From Lepidonotus clava (Eukaryota > Annelida > Polychaeta > Phyllodocida > Polynoidae), in assembly GCA_936440205.1 (NCBI GenBank), contig OW387138.1, positions 24,385,541 through 24,449,540 of the forward strand: DNA of 64,000 nucleotides, in the 5' to 3' direction. Position 1 is the stretch's first letter. The number at the start of each line of letters is the position of its first letter. Shown piece after piece: positions 12,231-22,637 of the stretch. Under the pieces are notes generated by a model. That model was not told where the DNA came from, made no database searches, and was given only the letters and a program-made list of their open reading frames with translations. The position numbers were made by a program, and so were the translations under genes.

Positions 12231-12740
12231 AAAACTCAGAGCCCTTCTCCCTCCCCTGCACCTCAACCCTCAGCCATTCCATTCCTTGTTCGATCATTTC
12301 CTCCGTCTCTACCCTGTCGTCCTAATCATGATACGTGATGGGATGTGGGGGTCAGGGCGCATGCGCTAATGGCACAGCGCCATCTAGCAGGACGCTGGTC
12401 CCAATTTGCACCATCGTTAGGGACGGATGTCAGATGGAGGAGGGGTTAGCCTTGATAGAGTCTGCTGCGTCTCTCTTCTGACGTCATGAATCACGCTGAC
12501 GTTATGGGCCCACCAGATGATGTGGTCGTCACACGCTGAGACTTGTTGGGGGCAGATAAAGAGCGCGACACCGCACGCTCTTAGTCCCTCAAGTCACCAC
12601 CAGGGGACAGGTGATTGACACGGAGGAGCAATTGGGGTGAACGATAATGAGGGATTCCAGTGAAATCTCGTGAAATCTCGTGTAGAAGGGTCACGTCGCC
12701 GGCCCGGCAGACGTGACTTTAGGTCTTCGATATATATACG
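12231..12740. promoter_or_regulatory. GC-rich island with CRE and CTCF-like sites
   Basis: A 500-bp composition island. It contains a CTCF-like motif at 12376-12390 (minus; AGCGCCATCTAGCAG), a perfect CRE TGACGTCA at 12479-12486, a GATA-type AGATAA near 12555, and a stronger CTCF-like CCACCAGGGGACAGG at 12597-12611 (plus). A 10-bp word, GAAATCTCGT, is repeated in tandem near 12661. No ORF of family character. A cis-regulatory element is the best guess. Confidence 0.4.
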
Positions 12741-14140
12741 GAAAAACATTCTCCAATATGTAACATGTAAGTTAGGCGAGGTACATGAGGTAAGGTTTCT
12801 GCTGTTTCGAAAAGTTTAACTTTTCAGGATTAGATCTTAGAAGGATTACAGCTCAAGTGCTGATTTGAAACTTTAGCTTGCCAAACAGACAACTCTCTAC
12901 ATGAGGCATTGGAATTTAACACGGGTTTCTTCCTGAGTAGTCTATCAAAGCAGGTTTAATCCTCATCATCTTCTATGAATCATGTGAAGCATACAATTCA
13001 TCACTAGCGGCGCTGACCAAACATCCACTAAAGATTCTGTACCTATATAGAAGTTAAATACCCATGATTGCACAATTAGCTATCGTGGGTATTTTAGTGT
13101 CCACACAATTCCTTGGATTTTTATTTTCAATTTTTATAATTTTTTTAAACATTAAACTGTTCCGATGTCCTTCTAACACACTTTAAAAGTTATTATATGG
13201 GAATATGTACATTATGTGAATGATTTTAGTATAATTTGTCAAGAAACGTTCATGTCTACAAAAGCTTGCAGATGTTCTTTCTTATCGTGGGCCTAAAATC
13301 ACCCCCACGAGATTTCGTGGATGTTTTTTGTTTGCATCCCAGTTGTTTAATCTTTGATTTAGAGGAGAAACCTGCTACTGAATATAATTCTAAATTCTAG
13401 GCCTTATAACATGAAAATTTACTAGGGCCTAACGCGTGACTCAGCTTTGAATACCGGTGACTTTATATGAAAGGTTCATAAACATTATATCGCGATATGT
13501 TTAAGGAATATAACACTTTTTGTGGAAGATTATTACGAGATAAAAGATTCTGATAAAAACAAGCAAAATGCTTTTGTGAATTGGGAGGAAGCGAAAAATT
13601 AATATTACCATATATACAGAAATGAATCTGGAATATGATATACAGGCCTATTAACTAACACTGGTACACTTGTTTGGCCACTGCCACGAAGGCCATGTTA
13701 GACCTTATCACTCTAGGATATTCTAAAATCGATATCAGAAATTCCGTTTAATTACATCATGAATATAAATTCAAAATGGGATCATGAATTTATTTCTTAC
13801 CCTAGGGCTAAAGCTAATATGAAGGATAAGACATAATATCCTTACGAGGTTATACATATCCCCTTGGAATGGCCCTGCAAATCATCCAAGTGGATGGGTA
13901 GTGGCGAAGAGGGGGACGCAGAGGGCTGGGAGTCAGGGGTAAAGTTGATCTCAGGGTCTCTGGCCTGAAGGAGGGCGGGTGAAGGGGTGGGTTGAAAGGT
14001 ATCACCGGTCTCCCTACCGTAAATTCTCATTACTTGAGGACAAGTCATCTGGTGAGTAACGAAGGGACCCAGCCTGGCGTATGGAGTACCATGTAGTCCT
14101 GATCCCCTGCTCTATGTCCCATCAGCCGGCCATCTTAGCC
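12741..14140. other. AT-rich non-coding stretch
   Basis: Nothing recognisable, apart from a short GC-richer patch at 13860-14040 that has frames on the minus strand without motifs. Confidence 0.45.
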
Positions 14141-14151
14141 TCTGGGTCATG

Positions 14152-14197
14152 TGACGTCATACATCAAGATTTATCACGTGACTCCTGAGATCACGTG
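14152..14197. promoter_or_regulatory. CRE plus two CACGTG E-boxes
   Basis: A perfect CRE TGACGTCA (14152-14159) is followed by two palindromic E-boxes CACGTG at 14175-14180 and 14192-14197, 17 bp apart. Such sites bind CREB/ATF and MYC/USF/MITF-type bHLH-zip factors. The clustering is visible; function is inferred. Confidence 0.4.
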
Positions 14198-14725
14198 GGA
14201 CCACACACATCATGTTTTGCCGGTATCCGGTATGACCTTGACCCCTACAAGAGATATGACTTTTCTTACTAAGCTGGCACCAGCGAAGATCAAGCACAAA
14301 TCACTTTTGGAGGCCCTCTTTTTCTTGTAAGGGATCTTGTGCAGTCTAAATGTGAAAATGGAACCTGATGTACGGATGAAAAGGTATAAATTCAACATTA
14401 CTGTTGGTCTTTCTTCCTCGCTGACATGTTATGCCAATGTCAGTGAGACCTGGTTTGAAAAAGGTTTCTCCTATTGATGTGATTGGAATGAACTTTATTT
14501 GAGAACATTGGAAAAGCTTTTCGAGTGGTGTGGTGAGATAATAACATTTTCCTAAGATTGATTTCTTAAATTAACTCAGAACCCACTAAATCAGCCGATA
14601 CAAATAACAATCCCACTGACAGATGGGTATTGCTGAAAGCTATTAATTCTACCTTATCTGCAGCATTCCAGCTCGTTTTGCAGAGAAAGTAATTGCTTTA
14701 AAAGAACTTATGAAAGATTTCTTTA
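14198..14725. other. Non-coding stretch
   Basis: Nothing recognisable was seen. Confidence 0.45.
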
Positions 14726-15275
14726 GTTTCAGTTCGGTTCCCTTGGTTACAAAACTTGCAGTTCTTCAATTATATACATGCAGACCAATATTCCTTCATT
14801 TCTTACAATCTGATCTTATGTTACCATTGTTATCTATATGTTATTAGAGTTAAGATAATTGGTAATTCTCCCAATCACAGAATCTGATCGCCATTTTCAT
14901 GAGTTCTACCTGCAGGGCGCATGCTGGGTAATATGTCGACAAAACCCAATGCTTTAGTAAAGAAATTTTCACAAATTTCATCATTTTTTTGTAGATTAAC
15001 TTTGTTAAAAACAAACCATCATTATTTTTCAATTAGTACCCATATCCATTAATATTTCCTGAGTCAAATGAAAATTCATTCATTATAGATGGATTCATAT
15101 CAATTATTTGCTAATTTTCTATAGGTTTTCCAGGGGATTTGTCGACAAAATCAGTGCAAATTAGCCTGCAGGTCCTTAAAATGCTAGAAATCAGCTATCC
15201 GGGGTAGGGAGAATTAAGAACATCTTGAGACGTGAGAAACGCATTTCCAATTCTCCTAGTGTGGACCGCACCCTG
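14726..15275. mobile_element. hAT-like MITE copy 2, split by a nested element
   Basis: The segment GATCTTATGTTACCATTG to TTATTAGAGTTAAGATAATT aligns with copy 1 (1100-1140). After a 350-bp interruption the match resumes at CATCTTGAGACGTGAGAAACGC and ends CCTAGTGTGGACCGCACCCTG at 15275, whose complement starts CAGGG as expected. The left boundary is poorly defined. Confidence 0.5.
14865..15214. mobile_element. Inverted-repeat element nested in the MITE, TA target
   Basis: The ends ATTCTCCC and GGGAGAAT are perfect inverted repeats flanked by TA on both sides (14863-14864 and 15215-15216). The arms stay related for about 95 bp, with paired CCTGCAGG and GTCGACAAA words. The empty site is preserved in copy 1 near 1148, where GGTAAATAAAAACATCTT has no insert. 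A TA target suggests a Tc1/mariner-like or other TA-targeting MITE. There is no ORF inside. Confidence 0.7.
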
Positions 15276-15900
15276 TATCCTTATTTAAGGTACATGCAGT
15301 AAGTTGATCCTGAAGGCGTTCATTTCCCATGTTGTTATCAATATATATATTCAATAATATTATCATTTTATTCAATTAGCTGCTATAAACATGAAAAACA
15401 TCTTTGCTTCTATACATTTTCTAAAACATGTGCAATGCGCATCCCCATGTGTAGGGATTCATATAGTTTATCATTCCTAAAGAAACAAATAATATGCTGC
15501 AGAATAAGAATAGGAAAATATTGCATTGGCACTCCCTTTAGGGGCTTCCATAGATTTTAGTGGCTTCAAGTCTTGGATGGTTGTTGCTAAATCAAAATAG
15601 ATACGTTTCAGTTCACCTCCAACCCTTGTACTAGATAAATAGGCACTCCATCATGACTAGTTACAGCTGTTTCATTACTTTCCTGTTGTCAATAACGGTG
15701 TTCCTCCTATTAAATCCCAAGAAGGCTTTTGTTGAGTGGACCCCGCCTGGGACTATCTCGGTAATGGCTTCTATCGGCTTTCCTTTTCATCTCATTTATC
15801 ATTATTTACCCCACCCACGCTGGGGCCTCCCTACCTACCAAAGTGAGAGTTGGGGTCTGGAATATATGTACATTATCTTTGATGCTTCCTCCAATAGCCT
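15276..15900. other. AT-rich non-coding stretch
   Basis: An 83-codon frame at 15653-15904 opens with a hydrophobic stretch that could imitate a signal peptide. It has no family motif and no supporting context. Confidence 0.4.
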
Positions 15901-15962
15901 ATAGGCGAGTTCCGCCTGCAAAAGCTTACCGGAAGTGAGGGGTACCATTGATCGTCTACGCT

Positions 15963-16109
15963 GGCGCCCCCCAGTGCCAGTGTCCCTAGATCAGGAAGCT
16001 AAGAGCCCCCCGCCATCTTCGTTCAAGAGCTGCAGCTTTTAAGCAAATGAAAGTAATACCTAATCTTTACGCCGCTAGGAGGCGATAGACAACTGGCGCC
16101 CCCAAGTGG
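15963..16109. promoter_or_regulatory. Cluster of three CTCF-like sites
   Basis: Three motifs within 150 bp: GGCGCCCCCCAGTGC at 15963-15977 (minus), CCGCTAGGAGGCGAT at 16072-16086 (plus) and GGCGCCCCCAAGTGG at 16095-16109 (minus). The last is one mismatch from the consensus. The inner two face each other only 8 bp apart. Binding is inferred from the known CTCF motif. Confidence 0.45.
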
Positions 16110-17228
16110 AACTGGTCAATATGACTTTTAGGGCATGCGTAGGATGAGTGCTGGTAGGTTGAAAATGTGTATCGTCCATACCTTTCTAGCCTTTTTAAGC
16201 ATCATCAAGAAGATATTCCCCTTATTTGTATGAATTGCCAAATGAACCTTAAGCGCCATACCCACTAACGTTCTTACGTTATAGTTGTTAAACAATATCT
16301 CTAAAATATTTCCTATTGGGACAAATTGGATTGATATAATTATGTTGGGAGAGTTTGTGTAATGCAAAAGATTACAGGTCATTAAAGGCATTCTAATTAG
16401 CTTTTATTCGTGTGTGAAAAATGTCCCAATAGCAATCATTTGGAGGAACTTTTAGAATGGTATTATGCAACGGGCCACTGAAAATGTCATATCCACATGT
16501 TAACCGTCCTAAGCACTGTATAAATTTCAAGATTAGTAGAGAAAAAATGTCCATGGGTTACAACACTCCCATACTTTCCTATCATGGCTAGTTCATATTC
16601 CCTTTCACTACTAATGCATCAAACCGCTAGACCTAATATCGCCATAAGATTAGCCCCAGTGCCCAATGCTCTGTCACATCCTGTATAGCTACAGGTCATT
16701 TGACATTTCAATTGATACTTTCCATGGTAATGGGGCAATCATACGACTTATTCACCGAAAAATTCAAAAAATCAAATAAATTCCAATTTGAATGTCTTGA
16801 TCATAGTATTAATTGTCAAAGTTTCATTAATGTTTATATTTTTGGTGGACTCTAACTAAAGGATAATATACCTGACACTACTGGAGGAGAACTAGAGGAG
16901 AAATATTTTAATTGCTATTGCAACGCAATAAAGGAACCTGTTAATGCGATATTTTAAGTTACGTCTTTCTCGTACAGTGACTATCTTAGCAAATCGATAA
17001 TTTGTAACAAGACGTAAAGGGAAAAATATAGGAATCAAACTATTTAACAATTCAAACTCATAGCGTGTGTATACTTATCAGCGGCAGACAGAGACTGTCG
17101 TGTATTATTGCAACTCATGTTGTCATGAACATTGGATTTAATGGCTCAGTATCTGTCTCGTTTTTAATATATATCTGCTATTGTTCGGGAAGGAAAGCCG
17201 GATTGTAGTAAATGGGATGGTATTGTTA
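16110..17228. other. AT-rich non-coding stretch
   Basis: Nothing recognisable was seen. Confidence 0.5.
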
Positions 17229-17243
17229 TCACCAGGTGGCAGT
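17229..17243 (+). promoter_or_regulatory. CTCF-like site
   Basis: TCACCAGGTGGCAGT differs from the CCASYAGRKGGCRSY consensus at one base. It is among the best matches in the window. Confidence 0.5.
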
Positions 17244-18480
17244 GAGGATGGATGATTAATTGACCATTAGGGATACGTTAACAAAGGAAAGCAAGCAATT
17301 CTCCACGAAGTAATTGTCACTTAACATACATACCAGGATAATTGCATTACTATCAATTGCAATTTGTACATCAAAACCCTCAACTCTACATCTTCTGGTA
17401 ATAGCTAGAAATTATGGGTTGCATCAAATGATTGGACGACGCCAAACAACGTGTTTGCATTGTTGCATGGTTCAAAGAAAAATATTAGGTAAACATGCAT
17501 CATCAGATGTTATCTTATACCTGATTGATTCTTCTGTACCATCACTGAAATACCAAAAGGTATCTTCCCTTGTAATATGGAGGGAAGAAGACTGTCGAAG
17601 AGGTCTACGTGAACAAAATAACGCACTTTACTCCTCTCCCTAACATTTAGATCCCTGCTTGATATTATCACACCCGAGAGGTACACATATAGGTCAGTTT
17701 ATTGGCAATGTAGTCACATATTTGTCTCAAAAGGGCCCTGTCCTTGTCTCCCTTCCCTACCCTGTCGATACGGCTAAGGCCCCACTGAGCCCAGGCCCTA
17801 AAGCGTCACCTAATCTGTAGAGAAAGATCCCTTTGTCCACTTACTTGGTGAACCAGAGATCGAAGACAAAAAGCAAAGGGCCCTGTTAGACTGATCCCGC
17901 TGTCTATTGATTGGCTGGAGAACATCTAATAGGATTTAATAGGCAGAAAGGGACAGTGCGTATCAATATAACGATGTGCACAAAGATCTGAGAAGGGAGA
18001 GGGGGACACCATAATGGTATCACACAAGTCTCTACGGCCGCTTTTATTTTGTCTACGTTTTAGTGGTAGTGGAAACTTTGCTGTGCAGACGTGTCGAAAG
18101 GAATTTGAATTGGACTGCTCACAGTGAGCCTTTGTGGAATTAGCGTCAATACTTGGTGTTAAATTGTTTTTCAAAGTTGGAAGCAAAAACCGTTGATAAA
18201 CTTGTGCCTACTCAAGGATTCAGAAATGTATTAAGAGGCACTACCTGCTGAGAAAACGTTTCATTTACAAGATACAAATAATTAATGTATATAGGTAGGA
18301 CATATTGCCCAAATTGTAGCACAATTTGGGTATCATATATAAGCTATCCCAATCTAATCATTGGCCTATGAACAACACCCAAGTATAAATAGAGCGTAGT
18401 TATCCTATAGCTATCTTCTCTTTACATTTATATGCCGAGTTCAGAAGGCATCTCATTCTAGACTTCCAATATAATATACC
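17244..18480. other. Non-coding stretch
   Basis: Open frames at 17314-17643 and 17926-18186 have no family motifs. A CCAAT-like ATTGGCT lies near 17908. Confidence 0.45.
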
Positions 18481-18870
18481 CATCACACTAGCCCCCACCA
18501 GTCCCCCAATGAGTACAAGTAGAATGGACTTTTCCCAAATTAGCTTTCTCTTACGCCCCCTCCGCTGAGTCAATTTCAATATTTCTTATTGGTTCGGCCA
18601 CCAGAGGGCCTCGTGCGGACAGGAGTGGAGGCCGATTAGCCAATCAGCGTCGATTAGGGGAGTGCCCTTCCCTGTTCTCTGGACGACTGGGCCACAATGA
18701 GAAAGTACCAACTGCCAATACACGGTCCTAGTGCCCTTACGCTGAGGTCATTGGATTCTGGGGAGCACTGCCAAGGAGTACCATGGGAATTCCCATCCCG
18801 GGAACCCCTGGGAGTTCTGCCAATTTCTGTAACTGGTCAAAGGACGTATTTCCCACTAGTGGTATGTGAA
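18481..18870. promoter_or_regulatory. GC-rich island: CCAAT boxes, CTCF-like site, kappa-B site
   Basis: Contains TTATTGGTTCGG (about 18587) and AGCCAATCAGCG (about 18639), which are inverted and direct CCAAT boxes. A CTCF-like CCACCAGAGGGCCTC sits at 18598-18612. A perfect palindromic kappa-B site, GGGAATTCCC, lies at 18785-18794, followed within 8 bp by GGGAACCCCT. CCAAT pairs suggest a promoter, but no first exon is evident. Overlapping frames on both strands show no domain. Confidence 0.4.
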
Positions 18871-19099
18871 TATGTATATTCCACGAGGAAGCATACTGAG
18901 GACTCAAAGGCAATAAAGTAAATCCCATAATTGTCATACCGAGCCTCATATTATGATTTTGAAGAAGTTTGCAAAGATTTATAATTCAGAGTTGATTCTA
19001 CAAGAAACCTACCAAGGCGTAGTTCGACACCCTATTACATCATGTAAAAGCAATAACAGCTCATCTTGCCATCACAAGATATGTCATGCAAGATACAAT

Positions 19100-19735
19100 C
19101 ACAAATTATAAAAGCATGTAGACCTACACAAGCTATATTACCATATTTTGACTATATCGGTTTTATTTTAATATGTTTGTCTTTTAAGTCTAGACAAGAA
19201 TTACAGGTGGTTCAAAATGATTGTCTTAGAATTTGTCATAAACTGAATTGGGATGATTTTGTTAATATACCGAATTTACATAAGAAGACTAAACTACTGA
19301 GTTTAGAACAGCGTAGACAAATTCAACTTTTAAAGTTAATGTTTAATCATAAATATGAACAGAATGTACGCAGACCAGTAACAAGACAAACCAGATTTAA
19401 TGATAAGTTTATTTTTAAAACAGAAAAGTATAAAGGTGGAAAATATGATAGGAGTCCTTTTTATAAGGGTACTATTCTCTGGAATAAGCTATCTAAAGCC
19501 CAACAAGATAGTGAAGATCTGTGTATTTTTAAAAGTAAATTGAGAACACTCTATGTTACATACAATGACGAAATGATGTAAAATAACTACGCGTGTAATT
19601 ACAATTTATATTAGATTTATGTGATTGAGGTAACCAAACTGAAAATATTGTACATATTTATTAATTCTCTACTCGATCTGGAAGACCAGTATGTAACTGA
19701 AGATTGTTTTAAATAAAAAAAAAATAAAAAAAATA
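19100..19735 (+). mobile_element. 5'-truncated LINE, reverse-transcriptase C-terminal end
   Basis: The 171-codon frame at 19066-19581 reads as the tail of a non-LTR retrotransposon ORF2. It has LPYFDYI, then LQVVQNDCLRI, then SPFYKGTILWNKLS, the order seen in the thumb and C-terminal region of CR1/L2/Jockey-type proteins. It ends about 10 codons after an FKSKLRTLY segment. About 150 bp of AT-rich 3' UTR and an A-rich tail (19714-19735) follow. The catalytic FADD region is absent, so the copy is strongly 5'-truncated, as most LINE copies are. The left boundary is approximate, because the first 20-30 codons may be host sequence read through. I did not find target duplications. Confidence 0.75.
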
Positions 19736-20029
19736 AGTCAATCAATCATTTAGGAGTATCATGCTCTTTTCCGCTGCGGCCGCTGCAAAGTTATAGCTGA
19801 TCTCTCGAGCCTGCTGCCTACCTACTTATTAAAGTTGAGCTCATGTATGATGAAACCTTAGCATACAGTGACATTAAGATGTGAGTTTAGAGAAAATAAA
19901 TCTCAGCCAGGGTACAATTATGTTTCGCTTCCATATAAAAACAAGGTTTGCATAAGAAGAGCCCAGGATAAGGTGTCAGAATGAGATTATTACGAGGTCT
20001 GCCGAGATTAAGATCTACTCCATGTAATA

Positions 20030-20170
20030 TTAACTATGACTGTGACCCAGCAGGGGGAAAGGATGCTCCGAGGGGGATTTTCTCTATGCCCTAGGACTAA
20101 TATTCAAGGAGATATGAGTAATTTAATGAAAACTAGTGTTAAAACTGTCTTAGACTATCTTTTTGTGTAC
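20030..20170 (+). pseudogene. LINE C-terminal fragment, forward
   Basis: The frame from 20036 begins MTVTQQGERMLRGGFSL and continues to an MKTSVKTVL segment. This resembles the tail of LINE ORF2 proteins (GeR...WN.L...S...FK). The first 29 bp are almost identical, in inverted orientation, to 20636-20664. It is a decayed fragment with no catalytic motifs. Confidence 0.4.
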
Positions 20171-20565
20171 AGTTCAGCTGATCTACCCAAAATATTCTAT
20201 TTCATTCCAAAATATCCTTCTTTGGAATGTCAATGGAATGTTTTATATCCAAAATTTAGCAAATAATAGTAATTAAATTGGTTGCCATGGAGACAATAAT
20301 TTTAGTGATTTATTAAAAAAGAATGGTTTCATCATATTGGAAAGTATAACTTGAAAATAGTCCGGCTTCAAACAGATAAATGATATCATTTTTAGATCAA
20401 GAATTATGATCACAATAGTATTTTATAAATAGCCATTTTTGTTTTTCAAGAATTATGTTTTGTTTTTAAATAACTCAGTAAAATTAATACTGAATAATTC
20501 GAGTTGATCTCATTTTCAGGAACATTGACGTTTCTATGTTCTACAACCTGTAACTTCTTTGATAA

Positions 20566-20781
20566 TTAACACAATTTCACAATTTTGGTATCATTTGAAA
20601 GCTTATTCCATGCTCTTAAATGTTGAATTCCCACCTGGAGCATCCTTTCCCCCTGTTGGGTCACAATTTGTTTAAAAAAACGTGCGGAATTTAAGGTAGT
20701 ATTACATCTTCCCAGACGAACCAAAATATGAGAGGGAAAGATGATAATGCCAGCTGCATGCAGAGAAGAAAGTCTTCCCAA
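20566..20781 (-). pseudogene. LINE C-terminal fragment, reverse
   Basis: The 71-codon reverse frame ends RFFKQIVTQQGERMLQVG followed by LRAWNKLSNDTKIVKL, a typical LINE ORF2 C-terminus (GeR then WNkL then a short basic tail). It stands in inverted orientation to the fragment at 20030-20170 and shares the VTQQGERML core. It is probably a relic of the same or a related family. Confidence 0.5.
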
Positions 20782-21052
20782 ACACAGAGCTGAATTAGAA
20801 ATACTTTCAGTTTTAATAACTCAGAGAAAGTATCTGGCCGAAAGATGCGTGTAATGCGTGGTCTGCTATTTCCAGAGTATTGCATATCCAAACTTTGATT
20901 TCCAATTTGAGTTTCAAAATTATGATTGCGTAGTTGAAGGTTGCAATCTTCGCATTTCATCTTCCAAATGAAAGAAAGATGAGATGTTTCATGATTAGAG
21001 TTTTGTATACAGTATGTTTTGTGAAGCTGAAGGACCACATTGTCCTCAAAGT

Positions 21053-21083
<31 letters not shown>

Positions 21084-21157
21084 TACATTCTGAGAAATTA
21101 AGATGCCTTGAAGATTGTCTACCCCAACCGTGATTGGAGTCAGGTTTCCTAACACAT
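20782..21157. other. Non-coding stretch with TA-rich palindrome
   Basis: Contains a TA-alternating tract at about 21056-21084. Nothing else is recognisable. Confidence 0.45.
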
Positions 21158-22138
21158 TGTGATGAATCCCTATTCATCCAAATATGTAGAGATCAAAATA
21201 AGAGAAAATAAGGTGATATGACAAAAGGTATATATGTTCGTGAAAGGAACGAAAGTGTAAAAGAACGAAATATGTGAAAAGAACGAAATATGTAAAAGGA
21301 ACGAAAGTGTAAAGGAACGAATATGTAAAGGAACGAGACCCGGAAAGATGTAAACCGGAAGTGATATGTAAACCGGAAACGAGAATGTAAACCGGAAGTG
21401 ATGTCAGTTGTAGATCACGTGACCGAAAGCAGCCAATCAGGGCTGACCTCTAGGGTATATAAAGGGGCGGTGAGGCCCGAATAAACAGAGTTCTTTAACA
21501 GTTCTCCTTGTGTCCAGACGTGTCTTCTTCCCTTGAACAACCGCTGAGATGAGCCGATACGAGTTAATTAACCAGAAGTTAGAGTAAATTAGTCGAAGTT
21601 CGAGATAAATAGGCGAAAGTTAGTACGGGGGCCCGACGGCCCGAGGAACGGGAACGGGGAACGGAGGACCGAGGTAGGGCACGAAGGCCCGAAACCGTCC
21701 CGGAAGTGTAGGCGCAGCATGGCCCGAAGGCATGAAGAGCGGAACGGAAACCTGGAGTCCGCGGGGACAAGGGCGCGGCAGGCTCGGCCCCACGCTACCA
21801 AACAATAGGCGACCGTCAGCCCGACGGCCCCGCGGATTGGAACCCGAGGTGGACCGCTCTGACGAGGTGAATGCCGGTCTGGAAGACAGAGCGAGACAGA
21901 GCACGGCCTCCCCATACCCCTATCATAATTTCCCTTCCCCGCAGTCCTCCGTTTGACATCGAGCACCAATTCCCGACCGATTCGCTCAGCCCCCCCCCCC
22001 CCCCTCGTGCGCGAGGCACAACTCTAAAAACACATCTCGGTTCTTGGCCCGGATTCCCCGTCCGCCCCGAGACCCGAACAATCCCCACGTTCCTCTGCTG
22101 TAAGAATCGGTAACCCCGACTTACCAGAGAACGTCACA
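21158..22138 (+). mobile_element. Solo LTR of the Ty3/Gypsy family at 45.9-59.5 kb
   Basis: Starts TGTGATGAA and ends AACGTCACA, with the family's TGTGA/TCACA terminal inverted repeat. It is 981 bp and matches the LTRs at 45939 and 58547 along its whole length with scattered differences. It is flanked by a 4-bp target duplication, ACAT (21154-21157 and 22139-22142). It contains the repeated GAACGAAA and AACCGGAAGT words, a CCAAT box, TATATAAA and AATAAA. A solo LTR is the usual product of recombination between two LTRs. It is older than the full copy, judging by visible divergence. Confidence 0.93.
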
Positions 22139-22573
22139 ACATCAAGAAATATAAATCGCCCATGAAAGCCTATCGTGAAACCCGGGATACACGATACTAT
22201 TCCCTGACCCTTGGACTTCTCTTAAATCAGGTTTCAATCAACCCTACATTCTAGTCGACATACTAATCATAACATACCACGAACTATATAGCAGTCATAC
22301 TTTATTTTATTATATTATCTTTAAGATAGGAACAGAATATCAGGACACCACAACACGACCCTATCAGCCTTCGGTAAGATACAACTTCACTGAAAATGAT
22401 TGTCTCTAAAGATGTCAAATACCTCATACAACTACCTTAAATGCATTTAGAAGCAAATGTCTAGGAAATTAGATACTAATACTTTAAGTTTCGGTCTGAA
22501 TCGTTAAAAGCAAAGTTCGAAAAGTAACATCTGTTGTCCTGCCTGGTGCACCGAACGTGATCCGGGACAACAT
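22139..22573. other. Non-coding stretch after the solo LTR
   Basis: AT-rich, with no gene recognised. Confidence 0.45.
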
Positions 22574-22637
22574 CACGTGACCAATTAGTCACCTGACCAA
22601 TTAACCACGTGACCAGTGACCCACGTGACCGGCTTTC
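22574..22637 (+). repeat. Four 16-bp tandem E-box units
   Basis: CACGTGACC, CACCTGACC, CACGTGACC and CACGTGACC start at 22574, 22590, 22606 and 22622, exactly 16 bp apart, with AATTA-type spacers in the first two units. It is a micro-minisatellite whose unit is an E-box (CACGTGAC, the preferred form for USF/MITF/TFE-type factors). Array and spacing are seen directly; factor binding is inferred. Confidence 0.75.

Noticed and set aside
15653-15904. Small ORF with a signal-peptide-like start
   Set aside because: The hydrophobic start is common in AT-rich random frames. No cysteine pattern or family resemblance follows.
21579-22113. Several ORFs of 60-126 codons on both strands
   Set aside because: They are frames through the GC-rich LTR. 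The same frames recur in the other two LTR copies (46376-47000 and 58984-59337).
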